Assembly (NCBI GenBank): GCA_036389395.1
Contig: DASVPY010000014.1
Location: 1-64,000 of the forward strand
DNA: 64,000 nt
Direction of reading: 5' to 3'
DNA from: QHXQ01 sp036389395
Lineage (GTDB): Bacteria > Acidobacteriota > Blastocatellia > Pyrinomonadales > Pyrinomonadaceae
Position 1 is the first letter of the stretch. Each line of letters begins with the position of its first letter. Below the pieces are notes generated by a model. That model was not told where the DNA came from and did no database searches. It saw nothing but the letters and a program-made list of their open reading frames with translations. A program made the position numbers and the translations under genes. This document shows, piece after piece, positions 58,745 through 64,000 of the stretch.

Positions 58745-60325
58745 TTAGAAGGCTTGCGGCAGTTCGTCGGCGGGCGCGCCCGCGCTCAGGCGGCGCGCGG
58801 GGCTGTCGGGGCGCAGGCGGAAGTCGCCCGCGCGCCAGTTGACGAAGCCGACCGCGTCGAGCGTGGCCGGGTAGAGGTTGCGCCCCGCGCCGGCGAACGA
58901 CGCGCCGCCGACGATGAGATTGTCGCTGATCTCCGCCCCCGGAAAATAGAAGCGGACGCTGTCGGCGTCGGGCGCGCGCCCGTCGCCGTGGAAGCCGTAC
59001 TCGTTGTGCCGGACGACGTTGCGCCGGAAGACGAAGCCCGCGGTCGGTCGCCCGAAGGCCGTCGTGATGCTGCCCGAAGTCAGGATCGTGTTCTGCTCGA
59101 CTGTGAGGCCGTCCCACTCGGTCACGACGAGGAACTTGCCGCCCGCGCCCCAGCGCGTGTCCACGTCGGCGAACAGGTTGTTGCGGATCGTCAGGCGGTG
59201 GCCGCCGCGCCCCTCCGCGCCGTAGACCTGGAAGCAGTTGGCCGCGTTGCGCACGACGTTGCCGACGAACTCGACATCTTCGACCGTGGCGTCGGGCACT
59301 TTGCCGTCTTCGCTGCGCACGGTGAAGAGGACGGCCGTGCCGTCCTGCGCGCTGGCCCAGGTGTTGGTGAACAGGTTGCCCTCGACGCGTACGCGGCGCG
59401 CGTTCTTCAGCTCGAAGTGGTTCTTGACCGACCAGCCCTCTTCGCGCCACGCGAGTGGCTTGTTGAAGTGGTTGCCGCGGACGCTGATGTCGGCGGGCAC
59501 GACCTTGAGGCGCGGCGTCGCGCCGCCGAACATGACGCCCTCGGCCGCCGCCTCGATGTAGTTGTTCGTGATCTCGAAGGGGCCTGGGCCGCCCCAGCCG
59601 CAGAGCGCTTGGCTCTCGTCGCCGCGCCGCTTGATGTCGGCGAAGTAGCTGTTGGTGACTTTGACTGCGCGCGCGTTCAGAGCGATGCCGCGCCGCTGCC
59701 CTTCCTGCGCGTCGCCGTGGACGTAGCAGCGGTCGAACTCTATGTCGTGCGGCAGCGCCGCCTCGGTCTCCTCCTGCCCCGTGCCGAGTTGAATGAGGTT
59801 GCCGTTGCCGCCGACCGTGGGGCCGAACTCGACGGCGACGAAGCGGAAGTGGTGCGCGCCCGCGGCGGCGTTGACGACCGGCTCACCGGCGACGCCGCCG
59901 ACGAGTTTGGGGAGCGCGGCGGCGTGGCGCGCGGGGTCGAGGCGCGCGCCGGGCGCGGGCAGTTGCGCGTCTGCGGCCGCGGAGCGGACGGTGACGAAGG
60001 CCGCGCCGGTTTTGTTGGGCAGGCGGAACGCGCCGCGGTAGGTCGCGCCCGCGGCGAGCAGGATCGTGTCGCCGGGGCGCGCGCGGTCGAGCGCCGCTTG
60101 CAGGTCGCCGCCCGCGCGCACGTTGATGACATTGCCGCCCGCGTTCGTCGTGCTAGTTGGCTGCGCGCTGGTCGGCGGCGCATCGCTCGTCGGCGTCGCG
60201 CGCCGCGGGCGCACGTGCTGCCCCGCGCAGGCCAGCGCGAGACACAGCGCGAGCGCCGCGCCCAAAGTGATCCGACGGACTCTCTTGCGCGCGTCGCTCG
60301 TCATCCGCTGAGTCGCTTTCGTCAT
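58745..60325 (-). CDS. Secreted right-handed beta-helix protein
   Basis: The 526-residue protein has an N-terminal hydrophobic segment ending at a lipobox-like site (ALALCLALACAGQ, Cys near residue 34), so it may be a lipoprotein. The beta-helix fills about 65-520: INVRAGGDLQAALDRARPGD, FDRCYVHGDAQEGQRRGIAL, VTNSYFADIKRRGDESQALC and GFVFRRNVVRHNEYGFHGDG. The same blocks occur in the protein at 39775, so they are paralogues, but this one lacks the linkers and TIGR03437 domain. With an AlgD-like gene in the cluster, a polymer epimerase or lyase is possible. It starts inside the methyltransferase stop (ATGA). Confidence 0.82.
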   Translation of the reverse strand: MTKATQRMTSDARKRVRRITLGAALALCLALACAGQHVRPRRATPTSDAPPTSAQPTSTTNAGGNVINVRAGGDLQAALDRARPGDTILLAAGATYRGAFRLPNKTGAAFVTVRSAAADAQLPAPGARLDPARHAAALPKLVGGVAGEPVVNAAAGAHHFRFVAVEFGPTVGGNGNLIQLGTGQEETEAALPHDIEFDRCYVHGDAQEGQRRGIALNARAVKVTNSYFADIKRRGDESQALCGWGGPGPFEITNNYIEAAAEGVMFGGATPRLKVVPADISVRGNHFNKPLAWREEGWSVKNHFELKNARRVRVEGNLFTNTWASAQDGTAVLFTVRSEDGKVPDATVEDVEFVGNVVRNAANCFQVYGAEGRGGHRLTIRNNLFADVDTRWGAGGKFLVVTEWDGLTVEQNTILTSGSITTAFGRPTAGFVFRRNVVRHNEYGFHGDGRAPDADSVRFYFPGAEISDNLIVGGASFAGAGRNLYPATLDAVGFVNWRAGDFRLRPDSPARRLSAGAPADELPQAF

Positions 60326-61200
60326 GCGCCCGCCGCGTCTCGCTTGCGCTCGAAGACGAACTCGTTGCAGCCGAGGCCGACGCCGCCGCAGTGGAGTTTG
60401 GTGAGCGTGAAGCCGCGCGCCTTGTAGAAGTCGAAAATCTGTTCGGGCGTGGCCACTTCATACGGGTAGCCGCCGACCCAGTCCACTATGTCGCGCCAGT
60501 GGCTCATGCCGCGGTCGCCCTGCCCGTACTCCGTCCAAGTGCGCACGTAGTCGAGCGGCCGGCCGCGCACGAGCGCGCGCGCGAGCGCCTTCCCTTCCTC
60601 CGGCGCTGAGACCGCGAGCGCGAAGGGCACGCGCAAGGGCCGCGGCAGGCGGTTGTACGCGCGTTTGATCCAGTGCCAGCGCCGCGCCTGCGTGCCCGTG
60701 TCGTTGTAGATGGCGACGAACAGCTTGCCGCCCGCGGCGACGGGCAGCGCCGCGTGTTCGAGCGCGCGCCACATCGCGCCCGTGTGGTGCAGGACGCCCC
60801 AGGAGTAGACCACGTCGAACGTGCCGAGCGCGCGCACGTAAGTCTCGTCGAGCGCCGAGCCTTCTTCGACCGTCCAGTCCGGGTCGTCGGCGAAGTAGCG
60901 GCGGCGCAACTCGCGCGTGCAGGCGACCGACCGCGGGTCGTAGTCGAACGAGTGGACGCGCGCGCCCAGCCGCCGCGCCGCGAGGCTGAACAGCCCGCTG
61001 CCCGACCCGATGTCGAGGAAGCTGCGCCCGCCCAGGCTGGCGACTTCGAGCATACGCCGGAGCGACGCCTCGGCGGTCCCGATGCGCCGCTCGTCGAGCA
61101 CGGCCAGGAAGCGCGCCCAGTTCGCGCCGAACTCGAACCGCTCGCCCCGCGCCAACTCGCCCGCGTGCGTCGTGTTCATTCTCGTCACGTCTTCCGTCAT
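60322..61200 (-). CDS. SAM-dependent methyltransferase
   Basis: The 292-residue class I methyltransferase has the SAM motif SFLDIGSGSGLFSLAARRLGA, the acidic strand-2 end VHSFDYDPRSV, and the post-motifs FDVVYSWGVLHHTGAMWRAL and GGKLFVAIYNDTG. These match the family of glycan-cluster methyltransferases of the UbiG/Methyltransf_11 type. The ATG at 61200 lies 7 bases after the YdcF-type stop; an in-frame ATG at 61179 is also possible. It probably methylates a sugar or lipid-linked intermediate. Confidence 0.85.
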   Translation of the reverse strand: MTEDVTRMNTTHAGELARGERFEFGANWARFLAVLDERRIGTAEASLRRMLEVASLGGRSFLDIGSGSGLFSLAARRLGARVHSFDYDPRSVACTRELRRRYFADDPDWTVEEGSALDETYVRALGTFDVVYSWGVLHHTGAMWRALEHAALPVAAGGKLFVAIYNDTGTQARRWHWIKRAYNRLPRPLRVPFALAVSAPEEGKALARALVRGRPLDYVRTWTEYGQGDRGMSHWRDIVDWVGGYPYEVATPEQIFDFYKARGFTLTKLHCGGVGLGCNEFVFERKRDAAGA

Positions 61201-61207
61201 AAGGGTT

Positions 61208-62020
61208 TCAGTAGTGCAGCCGGTAATAGACGAGCTTGACGTACTCGCCCGCGACCATGCGCCAGCCGGCGGGGCTGAGCCACCACGTCCAGGCGGAGGG
61301 CGACTGCGCTCCGGCGGCCGTCTCAAGCCCGACGCGCACGTCGCCTTGCGCGAACGTGCGTCGGAGCGTCCACCAGGCGCGGCGCGAGTGATAGCCGGAC
61401 GTGACGACGACGAGCGCGTGCCAGCCGCGTCCGCGCGCGTAGGCACTGAGCGCCGCCGCCTCTTCGTGCGTGCTCGTCACGCGGCCGGGCACGACCTCTA
61501 TGGCCGAGGGCGGCACGCCCGCGCGGATGAGCGTCTCTTGCGCGCGCTCGACGAACATCATCGTGCGCTCGCGCTCGTGCGACCAGCCGCCCGGCTCGCC
61601 GTCGTTCGTCAGCACGACGCGCGCGGCGCGCCCCTCGCGGAACAGCCGCGCCGCCGTCTCGGCGCGCTCGCCGTAGACCTCGCCGCCGCTCAAGACCGCC
61701 ACCGCGTCCGCCGCGCCTCCGAGCGGCGCGCGCACGATTAACCCACGCGCCGCGCCCCACGCCAACAGCGGCCACGCGAGCAGGAGGAGGAGGAGCAGGG
61801 ATGAGGGATGAGGGATGAGGGATGAGTTAGAAGACAGGAGCCGGGAGGCAGGAGCCAGAAGATGGAAGGCCGGAAGCCGGGAGCTAAGAGTCGGAAGCCG
61901 GGACGAAAAGCCGCCCCTTCTTCCGCCTTCCGTCCTGCCTCCTACTGCTGCCTGTCTCACCTTCCGGCCTCCGGCTCCTGACTCCTGGCTCCTGTCTTCC
62001 TCATCTCTCTCAGCCTTCAT
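61208..62020 (-). CDS. YdcF/DUF218 family protein with repeat-derived N-terminus
   Basis: The conserved DUF218 body is clear: VAVLSGGEVYGERAETAARL, ARVVLTNDGEP, VPGRVTSTHEEAAAL and LVVVTSGYHSRRAWWTLRRTF. These proteins bind nucleotides or polyprenyl intermediates in envelope glycan pathways. A membrane helix (LLLLLLLAWPLLAWGAARGL) precedes it. The roughly 75 residues before that helix are encoded by a tandem-repeat hairpin and are low-complexity. The ATG at 62020 (GAGGAAGGG just upstream, 10 bases after the algD stop) is my choice; a GTG at 61960 with GGAGG is an alternative. Confidence 0.75.
   Translation of the reverse strand: MKAERDEEDRSQESGAGGRKVRQAAVGGRTEGGRRGGFSSRLPTLSSRLPAFHLLAPASRLLSSNSSLIPHPSSLLLLLLLAWPLLAWGAARGLIVRAPLGGAADAVAVLSGGEVYGERAETAARLFREGRAARVVLTNDGEPGGWSHERERTMMFVERAQETLIRAGVPPSAIEVVPGRVTSTHEEAAALSAYARGRGWHALVVVTSGYHSRRAWWTLRRTFAQGDVRVGLETAAGAQSPSAWTWWLSPAGWRMVAGEYVKLVYYRLHY
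61797..62020. repeat. Long compound tandem-repeat hairpin in a coding region
   Basis: Starting with four GGGATGA units (about 61798-61826), it continues with CAGGAGCC/CAGAAG units to about 61900. The right half (61920-62004) carries the inverse, CTTCCGGCCTCCGGCTCCTG, down to CATCTCTC near the outer end. It overlaps the 5' part of the YdcF-type gene. Confidence 0.78.
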
Positions 62021-62030
62021 CCCTTCCTCT

Positions 62031-63344
62031 TCACCAGCACAGCCCTTGGTAGTTGCCGCCCGTCGTGCGGTCGGGGAAGAGGCGGACGAGGTCAATGATT
62101 ACCTGGTCGGGGCGCTTGAGTTGTTCGACTTCGCGGAACTCTTCCGCCTGGTTGCCGATGACGAGCACGTCCGCGGCCTCGACCACCTCGGCGACGCTCG
62201 CGCGCATCAGTTGCGCGATGTGCGGAATCTCGCGCTCGATGTACTCCTTGTTCGCGCCGAACAGCCGCGCCAGCGACACGTCGCGGTCGTAGACGGCGAG
62301 TTGCATCCCCTTCCCGATGAGCGTCTCGATCAGCGTGACCAGCGGCGACTCGCGCAGGTCGTCCGTGCCCGCCTTGAAGCTGAAGCCGAGCACGCCGACG
62401 CGCCGCTTGCCCGTCGCCAAAATCAGCTCGACGGCGCGCTCGATCTGGCGGCGGTTGCTCGGCAGGATCGCCGCGAGCACGGGCACGTCCACGTCCGCCT
62501 CCTTCGCCTTGTAGCCGATGGCGCGCAGGTCTTTCGGCAGGCACGAGCCGCCGAAGGCGAAGCCCGGCTTGAGGTAATAAGGCGACAGGTTCAGCTTCGT
62601 GTCGGCGCAAAACACGCGCATCACTTCGTGGCTGTCTATGCCGAGCGCCTTGCAGACGTTGCCGATCTCGTTGGCGAACGAGACCTTCAAGGCGTGGAAA
62701 CAGTTGCACGCGTACTTGACCATCTCGGCCGTCTTCACCGCCGTCACGTAGAGCGGCGCGTCCACCTCCGTGTAGAGCCGGCGCACGGCCGCCGCCGTGT
62801 CCTCTTCGTCCGCGCCGACGAGCGTGAACGGCGGCGCGTAGAAATCTTTGAGCGCCGTGCCCTCGCGCAAGAACTCCGGGTTGATGCAGACGCCGAAGTC
62901 CGCGCCCGCGCGCTTGCCCGAATAGACTTCGAGCGTCGGCACGACCAGACTCTCGACCGTGCCCGGCAGCATCGTGCTCCGCAGGACGACCGTGTGGCGT
63001 CTGGCCTTACGTTCCAGCGCCGCGCCGATCTCCTGGCAGACGCGCTTGACGTAGGTCAGGTCGAGCGCGCCGTTCGCGTGGCTCGGCGTGCCGACGCAGA
63101 CGAGCGACACGTCAGACGCGGCGACCGCCTCGGCCGAGTCGGTCGTCGCGCGCAAAGCGCCGCCCGCGACCAGCTCCGCGATCAACTCGCCGACGCCGGC
63201 CTCGACAATCGGGCTGCGCCCCTCGTTGATGATCGCCACCTTCGTCGGGTTCACGTCCACGCCGACGACCTCGTGCCCCGCCCGCGCGAAGCACGCCGCC
63301 GACACGCAGCCGACGTAACCCAACCCGAAGACGCTCAGTTTCAT
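62031..63344 (-). CDS. algD: GDP-mannose 6-dehydrogenase (AlgD-like)
   Basis: The 437-residue NAD enzyme has the N-terminal Rossmann motif MKLSVFGLGYVGCVSAACFA, the SLVCVGTPS strand, INPEFLREGTALKDF, the hinge region KYACNCFHALKVSFANEIGN, and the catalytic Cys in GFAFGGSCLPKDLRA. Late blocks are GVLGFSFKAGTDDLRESPLV, GANKEYIEREIPHI and a final GLCW. The GANKEYI block and the GxCW end are AlgD features, favouring GDP-mannose over UDP-glucose. It should make GDP-mannuronate for an alginate-like polymer. It heads the second polysaccharide cluster. Confidence 0.9.
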   Translation of the reverse strand: MKLSVFGLGYVGCVSAACFARAGHEVVGVDVNPTKVAIINEGRSPIVEAGVGELIAELVAGGALRATTDSAEAVAASDVSLVCVGTPSHANGALDLTYVKRVCQEIGAALERKARRHTVVLRSTMLPGTVESLVVPTLEVYSGKRAGADFGVCINPEFLREGTALKDFYAPPFTLVGADEEDTAAAVRRLYTEVDAPLYVTAVKTAEMVKYACNCFHALKVSFANEIGNVCKALGIDSHEVMRVFCADTKLNLSPYYLKPGFAFGGSCLPKDLRAIGYKAKEADVDVPVLAAILPSNRRQIERAVELILATGKRRVGVLGFSFKAGTDDLRESPLVTLIETLIGKGMQLAVYDRDVSLARLFGANKEYIEREIPHIAQLMRASVAEVVEAADVLVIGNQAEEFREVEQLKRPDQVIIDLVRLFPDRTTGGNYQGLCW

Positions 63345-63353
63345 AAAAGCTTG

Positions 63354-63385
63354 TCCGTTGTCCTTGGTCAGTTGTCCGTTGTGCT
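63354..63385. repeat. GTCCGTT repeat arm (inverse arm at 63912-63947)
   Basis: TTGTCCGTTGTCCTTGGTCA and the bases after it form one arm. A matching inverted arm built on CAACGGAC / TACGGAC / CTGACCAA lies at 63912-63947, on the other side of the toxin-antitoxin pair. Together they look like one tandem-repeat hairpin split by a 525-base segment. Confidence 0.65.
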
Positions 63386-63389
63386 CGAC

Positions 63390-63656
63390 TCAGTCGTAGA
63401 ACTCGCTGCGGTGGCCGACGCGGATTACGGTCACTTCGCGGGCGGCGTCGTCGATCCGATAGCCGACGCGCCAGTCGCCAACGCGGACGCGCCACACGCC
63501 CGGCTCGCTCTTCACGCTTAAGCAGCCTGCGGGTCGGGGGTCTTGGGCCAGAGCGTCAATGACCGGGGCAATGCGGCGGCTGGTCGGCGGGTCGAGCTTT
63601 GAGAGGTCTCTGCGGGCGCTCTTCGTGACGAAGATGGCGTAGGGCGCGCTACTCAT
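63390..63656 (-). CDS. RelE/ParE family toxin
   Basis: The 88-residue protein from the ATG at 63656 has the RelE-type fold signature: YAIFVTKSARRDLSKLD at the start, IDALAQDPRPAGCLSVK, then WRVRVGDWRVGYRIDD and VTVIRVGHRSEFYD at the end. RelE-type toxins cut mRNA on the ribosome; the Arg pattern and the C-terminal His-Arg-x-x-x-Tyr fit that group. The ATG overlaps the antitoxin's end by 8 bases, the usual coupled arrangement. Confidence 0.92.
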   Translation of the reverse strand: MSSAPYAIFVTKSARRDLSKLDPPTSRRIAPVIDALAQDPRPAGCLSVKSEPGVWRVRVGDWRVGYRIDDAAREVTVIRVGHRSEFYD

Positions 63657-63843
63657 CGAGCTTGCCCTCGCGGACGAGTTCGGCGCGGACTTCAGACCAG
63701 GGGACGCGTTCCTCGTCTGCCGTCTCGCGGGCGACGCGGCCCAAGTGTAAGTCTTCCAGAATGTCTTCGTACTCGTCAATAGGCACGATGACCGCCGTCC
63801 TGTGCCCCTCGGCATCGGTGATGAATTGTACGTTCTTAGACAT
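63649..63843 (-). CDS. Antitoxin (RelB/Phd-like)
   Basis: The 64-residue protein starts MSKNVQFITDAEGHRTAVIV and continues PIDEYEDILEDLHLGRVA. The first part is the DNA-binding and dimer region of Phd/YefM-type antitoxins, followed by an acidic helix and tail that would wrap the toxin. The ATG at 63843 is preferred over the upstream in-frame start because homology begins there. It lies just upstream of, and overlaps, the RelE-type gene. Confidence 0.85.
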   Translation of the reverse strand: MSKNVQFITDAEGHRTAVIVPIDEYEDILEDLHLGRVARETADEERVPWSEVRAELVREGKLDE

Positions 63844-63928
63844 GGTTCGTAGCTTACGGCTTTCGCTCGGCCGGCGTCTAGCCTTCACTTTCGACTGCGC
63901 CCACGGACACCGGCCAACGGACGACTGA

Positions 63929-64000
63929 CTACGGACTACTGACCAACGCGCGCAGCGCGTTCTCGTTGCGGGGCGTGCGGGCGAGCAGGACGAAGCCGTC
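63929..64000 (-). CDS. C-terminal end of a gene running out of the window
   Basis: Only 23 codons are in the window: DGFVLLARTPRNENALRALV, then SSP and stop. Codon use is GC-rich like the genes around it. The last codons lie in the repeat arm at 63912-63947. Too short to assign; given its place it may belong to the polysaccharide cluster. Confidence 0.45.
   Translation of the reverse strand, partial: DGFVLLARTPRNENALRALVSSP

Overview
The window is about 64 kb of GC-rich bacterial chromosome. I infer an acidobacterium (Acidobacteriota, probably Blastocatellia-like). The grounds are the GC-rich codon use, a Solibacter-type TIGR03437 C-terminal domain on a large secreted protein, an exosortase/PEP-CTERM exopolysaccharide locus, sigma/anti-sigma genes beside a CHAT-TPR protein, and many intergenic hairpins built from short tandem repeats. 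No rRNA, tRNA, CRISPR array or insertion sequence was recognised.

Layout. 0-5.4 kb (minus strand): a tiny membrane protein, a PEGA/OmpA-like protein and a PEP-CTERM protein, then pnp and rpsO with clear terminators. 5.8-9.2 kb (plus): a compact operon resembling a split cyanobactin PatA/PatG protease system, with a subtilase, a small CxxC protein, a PatG-type domain protein, two short proteins sharing an LPxFTA leader-like N-terminus (one with a Cys-rich tail), and a second PatG-tail protein. This is a candidate undescribed peptide-maturation (RiPP-like) locus. 9.2-25 kb: housekeeping and envelope genes, namely an M15-like peptidase, type II NADH dehydrogenase, tRNA-dihydrouridine synthase, MreB, an mfd-PpiC-RqcP(YabO) string, a heptose-phosphate adenylyltransferase and lysS. 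25-38.4 kb (minus): an exopolysaccharide/exosortase locus running wecB, exosortase, epsI, TPR lipoprotein, Wzz-type protein, AAA ATPase, BY-kinase, sugar-phosphate transferase, Wza-type exporter and a YCF48-type propeller. 38.6-43.7 kb: a small protein and a GAF protein, then a large secreted beta-helix protein preceded by two tandem GEMM-I (cyclic-di-GMP) riboswitches. 44-49.7 kb (minus): CHAT-TPR protein, sigma factor and anti-sigma-like membrane protein. 50-57.2 kb (plus): a five-gene operon of mostly unrecognised proteins around a small CHAT protease, with an SPFH-like protein, a RING/zinc-knuckle-like protein and a DUF4407 membrane protein; this is the second candidate undescribed system. 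57.2-64 kb (minus): a second polysaccharide cluster (algD-like dehydrogenase, YdcF-type protein, methyltransferase, beta-helix protein, glycosyltransferase) preceded by a RelE/ParE-type toxin-antitoxin pair.

How the parts may work together. The exosortase locus makes and exports a polysaccharide and should anchor PEP-CTERM proteins such as the one near 2 kb. The c-di-GMP riboswitches link the secreted beta-helix protein to the biofilm second messenger. The AlgD-like enzyme points to a mannuronate-type sugar in an exopolymer. The two CHAT genes suggest proteolytic stress or conflict signalling in the 44-57 kb region.

Across the window, intergenic spaces carry hairpins whose arms are tandem 7-10 base units. 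Several sit between convergent genes and look like bidirectional terminators, and in three places they run into coding sequence.
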